NCBI RefSeq assembly: GCF_900089455.2
Contig: NZ_LT907988.1
Span: forward strand, 3,720,001-3,784,000
Length of the DNA: 64,000 nt
From: Orrella dioscoreae
Lineage (GTDB): Bacteria > Pseudomonadota > Gammaproteobacteria > Burkholderiales > Burkholderiaceae_B
Reading direction: 5' to 3'
Made by a program: the position numbers and the translations under genes. Position 1 is the first letter of the stretch. Each line of letters starts with the position of its first letter. The notes below the pieces were generated by a model. It made no database searches. It was given only the letters and a program-made list of their open reading frames with translations, and was not told where the DNA came from. Positions 42,628 through 50,710 of this stretch are shown piece after piece.

Positions 42628-43539
42628 CTAGCCCCGATGGTCCAGGCCGATATCCAGTACCGCCGCGCTGTGGGTCAGCCAGCCGATGGAGATCAGGTCC
42701 ACGCCGCTGGCCGCGACCGCCGGCGCCGTCGCGGGCGTAATGCGGCCCGAGGCCTCGGTGATGGCGCGTCCGTCCACCATCTGGACGGCGCGAGCCAGCA
42801 TCTCGGGAGTCATGTTGTCGAGCAGCACGGCATCCACGCCCACCGCCATGGCCTCTTCCAGCTGGGCCAGGGTGTCCACCTCGACCTCGATCTTCACCAG
42901 GTGCCCCACCGACGCGCGCGCCCGCATGATCGCGGCGCGCACGCCGCCAGCGATGGCCACGTGGTTGTCCTTGATGAGCACGGCGTCATCCAGGCCATAG
43001 CGATGATTGCTGCCGCCGCCCACGCGCACCGCGTACTTCTGCACGGCGCGCAGGCCAGGCATGGTCTTGCGGGTGCACACCACGCGTGCGCGTTGCGGCC
43101 GCACGGCATCCACGATGCTGGCCGTGGCAGAGGCCACGCCGCTCAGGTGGCACAGGAAATTCAGCGCGGTGCGTTCACCCGTCAGCACGCCGCGCGCAGG
43201 GCCGCGCACCAGCGCGATGGTGTCGCCCGCCGCCAGGCGGCTGCCGTCGGGCCGCAACACCTCGAGTTCGATGCGCGGGTCCACCAGCCTGAAGGCCATC
43301 ACGGCCAGGTCCAGGCCCGCCACCACGCCCGGCTGGCGGGCGGACAACGCGGTTTCGGTGCGCAGGTCCGCCGGCACGATGGCATCGGTCGTCACGTCTC
43401 CTGCCCTGCCCAGGTCCTCCAGCAGGGTGGCGCGCACCAGCGGCTCCAGCATGACCGCCGGCAAGGGCGGTACGTCGGAAACACGCGCTTGCGCGGCTGC
43501 CTCGGCCAGTTGGATCTGGCCTTCCGTAATTATGCTCAT
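42628..43539 (-). CDS. nadC: Nicotinate-nucleotide pyrophosphorylase (quinolinate phosphoribosyltransferase)
   Basis: A 303-residue enzyme that converts quinolinate and PRPP to nicotinate mononucleotide in de novo NAD synthesis. It shows LLEDLGRAGDVTTDA near the start, GERTALNFLCHLSG (PRPP and substrate region), CTRKTMPGLR, YAVRVGGGSNHRYGL, LIKDNHVA, VEVEVDT and the closing ITEASGRIT/SIGWLTHS. The start ATG at 43537-43539 lies inside a palindrome; another ATG near 43453 would give a start closer to many homologues (MLEPLVRATLLEDLG). The NrtR repressor gene is immediately upstream, so expression is tied to NAD level. Confidence 0.95.
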   Translation of the reverse strand: MSIITEGQIQLAEAAAQARVSDVPPLPAVMLEPLVRATLLEDLGRAGDVTTDAIVPADLRTETALSARQPGVVAGLDLAVMAFRLVDPRIELEVLRPDGSRLAAGDTIALVRGPARGVLTGERTALNFLCHLSGVASATASIVDAVRPQRARVVCTRKTMPGLRAVQKYAVRVGGGSNHRYGLDDAVLIKDNHVAIAGGVRAAIMRARASVGHLVKIEVEVDTLAQLEEAMAVGVDAVLLDNMTPEMLARAVQMVDGRAITEASGRITPATAPAVAASGVDLISIGWLTHSAAVLDIGLDHRG

Positions 43540-43548
43540 TATGAGTAT
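43532..43548. promoter_or_regulatory. NrtR operator 1, overlapping the nadC start codon
   Basis: ATGCTCATTATGAGTAT (43532-43548) is a near-perfect dyad with one imperfect pair around T43540. On the minus strand the nadC ATG (43537-43539) sits inside it. It matches the second site below in half-site and spacing. Confidence 0.6.
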
Positions 43549-43586
43549 TTGTAGGTCAAAAAAAGAGCGGCGCCCGCTCGACCCAT

Positions 43587-43607
43587 TTATGCTATTCCTG
43601 AGCATAA
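43587..43607. promoter_or_regulatory. NrtR operator 2 in the nrtR-nadC gap
   Basis: TTATGCT-N7-AGCATAA (43587-43607) has seven perfect base pairs per arm. With operator 1 it shares TATGCT and TGAG(T/C)AT at the same spacing. It lies 48 bp upstream of nadC, where a promoter would be blocked. Confidence 0.65.
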
Positions 43608-43654
43608 GTGGCTGTCAAGTGATTGTCATGTCTGATACATGCCCGCGCGGGAAT

Positions 43655-44620
43655 TCAGCCCCGGGCCAGCGGCAGCTTGCTGCCAGCAATGGCCCGCTCC
43701 AGCATCACGCCGCGGCGGAAGCGGAACAGCTTGGCGGGCCGGCCTGCCCCGCCCGCCTGCACGTCGCCGGTTTCCTCCACCAGTTCCTGCTGTTCGATGA
43801 GCCGGCGGAAATTCTGCTTGTGCAGGCTGCGCCCCGCCAGGGCCTCGACGCTTTGCTGCAATTGCAGCAGCGTGAAGTCTGGCGGCATCAGCTCGAAGAC
43901 CACCGGGCGGTACTTGATCTTGGCCCGCAGCCGCGCAATGCCCGTGGCCAGGATGCGCCGGTGGTCATGGCGCATGGACGCGCCGGGCAGGCAGGCCGCG
44001 CGCGCGGCGGCATCGTCCGCCGCGCAGGCCTCGGCCACCAGGCCCAGCTCGTACAACAGTTCATAGCGCTGCAACACGCGGTCCTCGCTCCAGGCATAGC
44101 CGTCGAGCCCGAACGTGAGCGCCGTCCGCTGCGCGCGAGCCGCCCGCAGCTCAGCCGACCCCGCCGCCTCCGCCCAGCGCCGCAAGGCAGGCACGATGCG
44201 TTCGGACAGCAAGGCGGGCTCGCCTTCGCGATGATCTTCCCAGGGAAAATAGCGGTACCAGCTTTGCCACTGCGCGCTGGCGTCGGCGGGCGTGGCGGCC
44301 TCGCGCGTGAGCGCGAGATAGCTGATGGAAATGGCGTGGGCGGCGCCGCCAGGCTCGGCGTAGCGGCCGCTGTCGGCAAAGGTATAGAGCTGCTCGACGT
44401 AGCCCAGCGGATGGTGCGTCTGCTCTTCCACCCAGCTGCGCAGCCCGGATTGCAGCGAGCGGTGCCCGAGTTCGAACGGCCCCGACGGCAGGGCCCGTCC
44501 GTCTTCGGTCGTCAGGACGCGCGGTTCCCCGTGGGTGACGGCGGCCAGCACGGCGACGAGGTCGGCGACGACGGAGTGTTCAACGCTCACGGACAGGTTC
44601 CAGCACGGAGGGCCGGTCAT
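43655..44620 (-). CDS. nrtR: NrtR, NUDIX-related repressor of NAD metabolism
   Basis: A 321-residue protein with a NUDIX-like N-terminal domain and a C-terminal winged helix. The NUDIX box is degenerate (GPFELGHRSLQSGLRSWVEE lacks the full catalytic pattern), as in NrtR proteins that sense ADP-ribose. The tail PPDFTLLQLQQSVEALAG and GRPAKLFRFR is the NrtR DNA-binding domain. It is encoded directly upstream of nadC with two matching palindromes in the gap. I take ATG 44618-44620; a GTG at 44588-44590 is an equally plausible start (protein MSVEHSVVADLV). Confidence 0.88.
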   Translation of the reverse strand: MTGPPCWNLSVSVEHSVVADLVAVLAAVTHGEPRVLTTEDGRALPSGPFELGHRSLQSGLRSWVEEQTHHPLGYVEQLYTFADSGRYAEPGGAAHAISISYLALTREAATPADASAQWQSWYRYFPWEDHREGEPALLSERIVPALRRWAEAAGSAELRAARAQRTALTFGLDGYAWSEDRVLQRYELLYELGLVAEACAADDAAARAACLPGASMRHDHRRILATGIARLRAKIKYRPVVFELMPPDFTLLQLQQSVEALAGRSLHKQNFRRLIEQQELVEETGDVQAGGAGRPAKLFRFRRGVMLERAIAGSKLPLARG

Positions 44621-44650
44621 TATAGGTGGGGGCCGTCATGCCCCCATCGC

Positions 44651-45889
44651 TCATGCCGCGCTTTTCTCCAGGACCGCATGCAGCAGCACGTTCGCGCCCG
44701 CCGTCGACCACGCCTGGCGAATATCCTCGGCTTCGTTGTGGCTGATGCCGTCCACGCAGGGCACGAACACCATGGCAGTGGGAGCAACGCGATTCACGTA
44801 GCAGGCGTCATGGCCCGCCCCCGACACGATGTCGCGATGGCTGTAGCCCAAGGCTGCCGCGGCACGCCGCACCGCGCCGACGCAGTCCGCGTCGAACACG
44901 ATGGGCGCATAGGAAAAGATCTGCTTCAGCGACGAGCCCAGCGACAACTCGGCAGCGATCTCTTCCACGGCCGCCAGCAGCGCGGCATTCATGTGATCCA
45001 GCACGGCGTCGTCGGGATGGCGGAACTCCACCGTGTAAGCGGCGCGCCCAGGCACGACATTGCGCGAATTCGGATGGAATGCCACCTGCCCCACCGTCGC
45101 GCAGGCCAGCGGGCCATGGTCCAGCCCGATACGATGCACGGCCGCGATGACGCGCGCCACGCCCAGGCCGGCATCCTTGCGGCGGTTCATGGGCGTCGTG
45201 CCTGCGTGCGCGGACTGTCCCGTCAACTCGCCTTCGTACCAGCGCTGCCCTTGCCCTCCGGTTACCACGCCGATGTCCTTCTGCTCGGCCTCGAGCACCG
45301 GCCCCTGCTCGATGTGCAGCTCGAAGGCGGCATGCGGCAAGGGCGCCCCCAATGGCGCATCGCCCGCGTAGCCGATACGCTCGAGCTCCGCACCGATGGT
45401 CCTGCCTTCGGCGTCCGTGCGCGACAGGCCATAGTCCAGGTCGAACACGCCCGCATAGACACCCGAGGCGATCATGGCCGGCGCAAAGCGCGACCCTTCC
45501 TCGTTGGTCCAGTTCACCACCTCGATGGGCCGCTCGGTCTGGACGCCATGGTCGTTCAGCGCTCGCACGACCTCCAGCCCGCCCAGCACGCCATAGATTC
45601 CGTCGAAGCGCCCGCCGGTGGGTTGGGAGTCGCCATGCGAACCCATTTGCACCGGCGCCAGCCCATCGCGCAGGCCCGGCCGCCGGGCAAAGATATTGCC
45701 CATGGGATCGACGCGCACCGTGCAGCCCGCCTCGCGCGCCCAGCGCACGAAGAGATCACGCCCTTCACGGTCCAGGTCTGTCAGCGCCAGGCGGCTGACG
45801 CCGCCTTTTTCCGTTGCGCCGATCCGTGCCATTTCCATGAGGCTGGCCCACAGGCGCTCGCCATCGACCCGCAATGCCTCGCGCGTCAT
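44651..45889 (-). CDS. atcC: N-carbamoyl-L-amino-acid hydrolase, probable N-carbamoyl-L-cysteine hydrolase AtcC
   Basis: A 412-residue M20-family amidohydrolase of the carbamoylase/allantoate type. Metal-binding residues: GSHGDSQPTGGRFDG (His, Asp), NWTNEEGSRF (Glu), FELHIEQGP (His) and SGAGHDACYV (His). The start ATG at 45887-45889 has AAGGAG five bases upstream and overlaps the stop of the ATC-hydrolase gene (ATGA). Paired with that enzyme it should remove the carbamoyl group from N-carbamoyl-L-cysteine to give L-cysteine, CO2 and ammonia. The substrate follows from the pairing; sequence alone would only give an N-carbamoyl-amino-acid hydrolase. Confidence 0.85.
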   Translation of the reverse strand: MTREALRVDGERLWASLMEMARIGATEKGGVSRLALTDLDREGRDLFVRWAREAGCTVRVDPMGNIFARRPGLRDGLAPVQMGSHGDSQPTGGRFDGIYGVLGGLEVVRALNDHGVQTERPIEVVNWTNEEGSRFAPAMIASGVYAGVFDLDYGLSRTDAEGRTIGAELERIGYAGDAPLGAPLPHAAFELHIEQGPVLEAEQKDIGVVTGGQGQRWYEGELTGQSAHAGTTPMNRRKDAGLGVARVIAAVHRIGLDHGPLACATVGQVAFHPNSRNVVPGRAAYTVEFRHPDDAVLDHMNAALLAAVEEIAAELSLGSSLKQIFSYAPIVFDADCVGAVRRAAAALGYSHRDIVSGAGHDACYVNRVAPTAMVFVPCVDGISHNEAEDIRQAWSTAGANVLLHAVLEKSAA

Positions 45890-46425
45890 GCCGGCTCCTT
45901 CGGGGCCGGGGGCGCATCCGCGGGACGGTGATAGCGGAAATCGCAACGCGCCGCGCCACTCATGATGGTGGTGCTGCGGGTCATGGTGACCGAGGGGTCG
46001 TAGCCGACGATGAACTCGGCGTCCCGATTACAGGACAGCAGGTGGCCGATGTCGCCCAGCCCCATCTCGTGATACATCTCGGCATAGCGGCAACGCTTCA
46101 CGTCGTAGTCGAATTCGGTGTCGCTGGCGTTCAGCACCTCGATGCGCAGCGCATCGTCCTTGGTCCACAGGTGCTGGAGACCGGCGAACGTACGCAGGTT
46201 CGCCCCCTGGGGCTCCCGCGCGGCGAACTGCCGGCCGGCCTGCACGGCGGCATTCGACACGGCCTCACCGATCACGGCGCCGGCCTTCTCCTTGCCGAAC
46301 TCGCGCACCAGGATCTCGTAGATCGGCTTGATGATTTCGGCCTCGATACGCCGGCGCGCGAGGATGCCAAGCTCATTGGCGGGGGCCGTGGCGGGCGGAT
46401 TGCCCTGCTTGTCGACGGGGGTCAT
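45886..46425 (-). CDS. atcB: L-2-amino-thiazoline-4-carboxylate hydrolase AtcB
   Basis: A 179-residue protein of the ATC-hydrolase family. It has LARRRIEAEIIKPIYEIL at the start, then KEKAGAVIGEAVSNAAV, a conserved CRYAEMYHEMG block, GHLLSCNRDAEF and a closing TRSTTIMSGAARCDFRYH. In Pseudomonas this enzyme opens the thiazoline ring of L-ATC to N-carbamoyl-L-cysteine, the first step of its conversion to cysteine. The start ATG is at 46423-46425. The gene is coupled to the M20 hydrolase by a four-base overlap. No ATC racemase or dedicated exporter is adjacent. Confidence 0.88.
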   Translation of the reverse strand: MTPVDKQGNPPATAPANELGILARRRIEAEIIKPIYEILVREFGKEKAGAVIGEAVSNAAVQAGRQFAAREPQGANLRTFAGLQHLWTKDDALRIEVLNASDTEFDYDVKRCRYAEMYHEMGLGDIGHLLSCNRDAEFIVGYDPSVTMTRSTTIMSGAARCDFRYHRPADAPPAPKEPA

Positions 46426-46559
46426 GCGAAAACTCCTTCACTTCGGGTGCACCTGCAACGGTGCACGAACAACGGCCGGCAACACGCCGGCCTGGATGGC
46501 GGCAGTATAGGAGCGCGGGATGCCGCCTCGCGCGCCCTTGCCGCCAGCCGAATGCGAAA

Positions 46560-46590
46560 GCGAGCCGTGTCCCGACAGGGCACGGCTCGC
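46560..46590 (-). terminator. Hairpin between the LivK-like gene and atcB
   Basis: GCGAGCCGTG (46560-46569) pairs with CACGGCTCGC (46581-46590), with an inner CCC/GGG pairing and a one-base bulge. On the minus strand TTTCGCATT follows. It would end or reduce read-through from the binding-protein gene into atcBC. Confidence 0.55.
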
Positions 46591-46616
46591 CGGTACGGCG
46601 ACTGCCTGCGCGGCGC

Positions 46617-47801
46617 TTACTGGCTGGCAACGGCCTGCGCGGCCTTGCCACCCAGCACCGCGGCGGGCGCCCACTTGCCCTGCTCCACGCGGTAAACGGT
46701 ATAGGCGGGTTGGCTCAGGTTGCCTTCGGCATCGAAGGCGACCGGCCCGGTAATGCCGGTGTACTGGATCTTGCGCAGGGCGGGCAGGAACACCGTCGGG
46801 TCGGTGGAATCGGCTTCGCGCATGGCGGCGATGATGACGGCCGCGGCGTCGTAGGCGAACGGGGCATGCAGTTCGATCGGCTGCTTGTAGACCTCGCGAT
46901 AGCGCGTCTCGAACGCCTGGCCGCCAGGCATCTGGGCAATGGGCAGGCCCGGCTCCAGCGCAATGGTGCCCTCCCCGTCGCCCTTGGAGGTCGTCAGGAA
47001 AGTCTGGCTGACGATGCCGCCCGCGCCGATCAGGCGGGCCTTCAGGCCCAGCGGTTGCAGGCGGCGCACGATCAGCGCGGCTTGCGCATCCAGGCCGCCA
47101 AAGAACACCAGATCGGCATCGCGGCTCTTGATGCGGGTCAGGATCGCATCGAAGTCGACCTGCTTGTCGTTCACGAACTCACGCGTGACGACCTCGCCGC
47201 CGGCCTCCTTCACGCCACGCACGAACTGGTCGGCCAAGCCCTGGCCGAAAGCCGTGCGGTCGTCGATGACCGCGATGCGCCTGGCCTTGAGCGTCTCCAC
47301 GGCATACCTGCCGGTGTAGGCGCCGCCCACGTCGTCATGGCCCATGATGCGGAAGCTGGTGTCGAAGCCTTGCGAGGTATACGACTTGCCGGTGGCGGCG
47401 GGCGCCACCTGGGCAATGCCGGCGTCGTGATAGACGCGCGCCGCGGGGATGCTGGTCCCGGTGTTCCAGTGGCCGATCACCCCCACCGCGCCCTGGTCCA
47501 CCAGCGACTGGGCGACCGTCACGGCCACGCGCGGATCGGACTGGTCGTCCACGGCCTGCAGGCGGAACGTGACGGTTTCGCCGCCGATCACCAGTTTCTG
47601 CTTGTTGGCATCCTCGATGGCAAGACGGGCGCCGTTTTCCAGGTCCTTGCCGATCCGGGCCGACTGGCCCGTCAGCGGCGCGGCCAGGCCCAGCGTCACC
47701 GTCTTGTCCGCCCAGGCAGGAGAGACGCCGAGGGCGGTGGCACAGAAAGCGGCCAGGGCGAGCAGGCGTGGCAGCCGGGCAGGGGTTGCGGACGTGGACA
47801 T
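46617..47801 (-). CDS. Branched-chain amino-acid ABC transporter substrate-binding protein (LivK family)
   Basis: A 394-residue periplasmic binding protein. A signal peptide with a cleavage site near SPAWADKT is followed by TVTLGLAAPLTGQSARIGKDLENGARLAIE, the LivK/HAAT-type start. VGVIGHWNTGTSIPAARVY and IAVIDDRTAFGQGLADQF are further family blocks. The start ATG at 47799-47801 has GGGGAG five bases upstream. No permease or ATPase genes accompany it, so it would use a shared transporter. It is upstream of atcBC in the same direction, with a hairpin between, and divergent from a LysR gene. Its ligand may be an amino-acid-like compound of the ATC pathway, by position only. Confidence 0.9.
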   Translation of the reverse strand: MSTSATPARLPRLLALAAFCATALGVSPAWADKTVTLGLAAPLTGQSARIGKDLENGARLAIEDANKQKLVIGGETVTFRLQAVDDQSDPRVAVTVAQSLVDQGAVGVIGHWNTGTSIPAARVYHDAGIAQVAPAATGKSYTSQGFDTSFRIMGHDDVGGAYTGRYAVETLKARRIAVIDDRTAFGQGLADQFVRGVKEAGGEVVTREFVNDKQVDFDAILTRIKSRDADLVFFGGLDAQAALIVRRLQPLGLKARLIGAGGIVSQTFLTTSKGDGEGTIALEPGLPIAQMPGGQAFETRYREVYKQPIELHAPFAYDAAAVIIAAMREADSTDPTVFLPALRKIQYTGITGPVAFDAEGNLSQPAYTVYRVEQGKWAPAAVLGGKAAQAVASQ

Positions 47802-47941
47802 GAAGGCTCCCCAGAGAGAAAACATTGATGAGCTGAATTATGTTTTCTCTGCCAGCGTCAGGCCAATATTGAATTCAGATATCAATATTACCCAGTCGGC
47901 TTTATATATAAATCAATGAATTAGCTTATTCAAACGGCCGC

Positions 47942-48895
47942 ATGGCACGGCAGAAAGATTTTCACTACATTCAACATATGAATTATTTAGAACAATTGCA
48001 GCATGACCCGCCGCTGCGTGCCGTTCGCGCTTTCGAAGCGTATGCACGCCTGGGCACGCTTGCCGCGGCCGCCCGTGAACTGGCGATCACGCCCTCCGCC
48101 ATCAGCCACCAGCTGCGGCTGCTCGACGCGTTCCTGGGCGCACCGCTGACCACCCGCCAGGGCCGCAACCTGGTGCTGACGGCACAGGGGCGCGAATACT
48201 ACCGCTCGCTGCGCTCGGCATTCGCGGTGCTGCGTGGCGCCACCGGCCACCTGCGCGAAGGCGCCGCGCCACGCGAGGTGTCCCTGAGCGTCATTCCGAT
48301 GTTCGGCATGGGCTGGTTCATTCCGCACCTGCATGAGTTCCAGGCACTGGCCCCCGGCCTGGACGTGCATGTGTCCTACGCCAACCATCGGCACTACCCC
48401 AGCGATGCGGCCGACCTGTCCATCCGTTTCGGCGTGGGCGAGTGGCCCGGCTACGACAGCATCAAGCTGCTGCCCGGCGCCGTGGTGCCCGTCTGCCATC
48501 CTGGCTTCCTGGCCACGCGCGGGCCCATCCCCTCGCCCACCGCACTGGCGGCATTGCCGCTGCTGCATGACGAAGAGCGCGGCACCTGGAAGCTGTGGCT
48601 GTCGGCGGCGGGCGTCAGCACGGCGCCACGGCTGGAGGGCGCGATGTTCGAGGATGGGCAACTGACCTTGTGCGCGGCACTGGCGGGACTGGGCTGCGCG
48701 CTGTTGCGCCCGCCGCTGATCCAGCGCGAGCTGGACAGCGGCCAACTGGTGCAACTGTTCGACCTGGCGCTGGATGATGGCCGCGACTATTACCTGTGCC
48801 ACCGCAGCGGCGTGGCGCTGTCAACGGACGAGATGGCGCTGCGCGATTGGCTGCACGCGCGTACGCAACCCTGGCGCCAGCCAGGTTCTGCCTGA
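47942..48895 (+). CDS. LysR-family regulator (GcvA-like) divergent from the LivK-like gene
   Basis: A 317-residue LysR protein with the GcvA-type winged helix (PLRAVRAFEAYARLGTLAAA, then TPSAISHQLRLL) and effector domain. The frame opens at ATG 47942; an ATG at 47978 (MNYLEQLQHDPP) gives a length closer to GcvA-type relatives and is a good alternative. The 140 bp between it and the binding-protein start are A+T-rich, with a TATATATAAAT stretch, so one shared control region is likely. The ligand is unknown. Confidence 0.85.
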   Translation: MARQKDFHYIQHMNYLEQLQHDPPLRAVRAFEAYARLGTLAAAARELAITPSAISHQLRLLDAFLGAPLTTRQGRNLVLTAQGREYYRSLRSAFAVLRGATGHLREGAAPREVSLSVIPMFGMGWFIPHLHEFQALAPGLDVHVSYANHRHYPSDAADLSIRFGVGEWPGYDSIKLLPGAVVPVCHPGFLATRGPIPSPTALAALPLLHDEERGTWKLWLSAAGVSTAPRLEGAMFEDGQLTLCAALAGLGCALLRPPLIQRELDSGQLVQLFDLALDDGRDYYLCHRSGVALSTDEMALRDWLHARTQPWRQPGSA

Positions 48896-48933
48896 CTCGA
48901 AAGGAAGAAGGCGGACGCGGCGCGCCCTGCCCT

Positions 48934-49521
48934 TCAATGCGTGGACGGCGAGCCCGCCGAGGGGCAGACGCTGGTGATGGTTTCGCGGATGCGATTGCAA
49001 TCGCCGAAGACGCGCGTGCTGAGCATGCTGCCCTGCACGGCGGCAAAGAGCGCACGCGCGGAGGTTTCCGCGTCACAGCGCAGCGTGACCGTGCCCTGTT
49101 CCACGCCTTCTCGCAGCACGGCGGCCAGCCAGGCCTCCATGGCAAGGAAGAAAGACTTCACGACGCAACGCACCGACTCGGGCAAGGAGTTCATGTCGGC
49201 GGCAAGCACCCCGCCGATGCACAGTTGCTTGCCACTACAGACCACGCCTTCCAGCACGTCGGCATAGCGGCGCAGCTTTTCATCGGCAGGCAAGGAGGCG
49301 TCGATGGCATGCACGCGCGCGATGGCGTTCTGGCTGTAGGCCTCGATGGCCTCGCGCACCAGATCGTCCTTGCAGGGGAAGTAGTAGTGGATGCTCGACG
49401 TCTTCACGCCCACATGGTCAGCCAGGTCGCGATAGCTGAATCCATTGCAGCCGCGCGCGCCGATCAGGCTCTGCGCGTAGTCGAGGAGTTGCTCTCTGGT
49501 ATTGGCGGCGGTGGCGTTCAT
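48934..49521 (-). CDS. TetR-family transcriptional regulator
   Basis: A 195-residue TetR protein with a helix-turn-helix at about residues 12-57 (LLDYAQSLIGARGCNGFSYR, DLADHVGVKTSSIHYYFPCK). The helical ligand domain carries three cysteines. The sequence resembles the AcuR-like group. It is followed by nothing on its own strand before the convergent LysR gene, and a clean 6-bp palindrome lies 12 bp upstream of its start, consistent with autoregulation. Its other targets are not clear from neighbours. Confidence 0.85.
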   Translation of the reverse strand: MNATAANTREQLLDYAQSLIGARGCNGFSYRDLADHVGVKTSSIHYYFPCKDDLVREAIEAYSQNAIARVHAIDASLPADEKLRRYADVLEGVVCSGKQLCIGGVLAADMNSLPESVRCVVKSFFLAMEAWLAAVLREGVEQGTVTLRCDAETSARALFAAVQGSMLSTRVFGDCNRIRETITSVCPSAGSPSTH

Positions 49522-49532
49522 GGCGAAAGTTT

Positions 49533-49554
49533 ACCTATGAATGGGTCGATAGGT
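49533..49554. promoter_or_regulatory. TetR autoregulatory operator candidate
   Basis: ACCTAT (49533-49538), ten bases, ATAGGT (49549-49554): a perfect inverted repeat just upstream of the TetR start codon. Confidence 0.55.
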
Positions 49555-49676
49555 CGAACCTGCCGGCGCCCGGATCGCGCCTTGTCACCTGCACGCAACC
49601 TCGGGGCCTGGCGGCACGGCTGACACACAACGGTCATGCAGTCATGCGTGGGGGAACCGTGCCGCCTCCCGGTGGC

Positions 49677-49988
49677 TCAACCTTGGAACACCAGCGCGGG
49701 ATCCTGCTCGCCCGGCTGGACGTCGCCCGCGGCACGCGCCTGGCGCAGTTCAGCCTGGACCTGGGCACGCGTCAGCGAGGCGGGCGCGAAATGGGCGGTC
49801 TGGTCCTGCTCGCCGTCGAAGATTTCACCGGCCTGGCGGGCGGCCACGGCTTCAGCGCGAACCTGCTCGGCGCTCACCTGGCTGGTCTGGGCCACTTCGG
49901 GCGGGTAGCCGAGCTCCTGGGCCTGGACGGCGGAGGCACCCAGGAAGGACAGCGAGAGGATGGCGGCGGAGAAGAAGGTCTTGGTCAT
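49677..49988 (-). CDS. DUF4148 exported small protein, copy 1
   Basis: A 103-residue protein with a signal peptide (MTKTFFSAAILSLSFLGASA, cleavage near VQAQ) and two short motif copies: QVSAEQVRAEAVAARQAGE and TRAQVQAELRQARAAGD. That repeated VRAEL-type segment is the DUF4148 family, periplasmic or secreted small proteins common in Burkholderiales; no role is known. AAAGGA lies six bases before the ATG at 49986-49988. It is the second of two tandem paralogues, 146 bp downstream of the first. The shared MTKTF start shows a recent duplication. Confidence 0.85.
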   Translation of the reverse strand: MTKTFFSAAILSLSFLGASAVQAQELGYPPEVAQTSQVSAEQVRAEAVAARQAGEIFDGEQDQTAHFAPASLTRAQVQAELRQARAAGDVQPGEQDPALVFQG

Positions 49989-50134
49989 GATGGTTCCTTT
50001 GTTTGTCTTTGGCGCCCCGGCGTCAGCCAGCGGCAGTCCGTATCGGTGAAAAGGTGTCTGTCGTGTGTGGCGTATCAGATCTGGCGTGCTGGGACGGTCC
50101 CGCGTCATGCGGCGGGCGGGACCGTCTTCCTGCT

Positions 50135-50449
50135 TCAACCCGCGACCGGCGGGTAGTCCAGTTCGCCGCGGCTTTCCAGGCCGTGCGATTGGGCCTGGCG
50201 CAGCTCGGCGCGAACCTGGGCACGGCTGTGGGTGCTGTCACCACTGGGGGCCAGAGCTGCCACGTCCAGTTCGCCGGCGGGAATGCTGCCTTGGGCGATG
50301 GCGTCGCGCAGTTCGGCCCGCACTTGCTCACGGGTCACGCTGGCGGTGTGGTCGACGTCGGCGGGGTAGCCGATTTCCTGGGCCTGCACGGCGGCGGCAC
50401 CCAGCATCGAGGCGGAAAGGATCAGGGCGGAAGCGAAGGTCTTGGTCAT
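50135..50449 (-). CDS. DUF4148 exported small protein, copy 2
   Basis: A 104-residue protein like its downstream neighbour: signal peptide MTKTFASALILSASMLGAAA ending at VQAQ, then the DUF4148 units VTREQVRAELRDAIAQGSIP and HSRAQVRAELRQAQSHG. AAGGAG precedes the ATG at 50447-50449. Two identical-core palindromes (TATCTA-N4-TAGATA) lie upstream in the 261-bp gap before the GntR gene. The promoter of both paralogues is probably there. The function is unknown; the pair's position beside the TetR gene may be incidental. Confidence 0.85.
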   Translation of the reverse strand: MTKTFASALILSASMLGAAAVQAQEIGYPADVDHTASVTREQVRAELRDAIAQGSIPAGELDVAALAPSGDSTHSRAQVRAELRQAQSHGLESRGELDYPPVAG

Positions 50450-50480
50450 GATTGGCTCCTTGAGCGCGGTGTTTAAAATT

Positions 50481-50496
50481 TATCTACTGATAGATA
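50481..50496. promoter_or_regulatory. Palindrome 1 upstream of the DUF4148 pair
   Basis: TATCTA-CTGA-TAGATA (50481-50496), perfect 6-bp arms, 32 bp upstream of the DUF4148 copy 2 start. A TetR-type site in size and spacing. Confidence 0.5.
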
Positions 50497-50591
50497 GATG
50501 ACTAGGGAAAATAAAAGGGCCTTGCGGCGCCGGTGAATCTTTCGATTTGCGGGAGACTTTTTGTCTGCCCTGTTTGTCGATGGGTGAATCT

Positions 50592-50607
50592 TATCTACCA
50601 GTAGATA
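50592..50607. promoter_or_regulatory. Palindrome 2 upstream of the DUF4148 pair
   Basis: TATCTA-CCAG-TAGATA (50592-50607), the same arms as palindrome 1, 111 bp further upstream. Both are followed by GAT. Between them the sequence is partly A+T-rich and gene-free. Confidence 0.5.
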
Positions 50608-50710
50608 GATAAACAAGCGGAATCTCCGGGAAAAATGAAACCAGGCGTAACCTCAACGTTGTCTTCCGCTCGCTGACGCCGGACAAGCCATTGAAAACAA
50701 AAAGGAAAAC

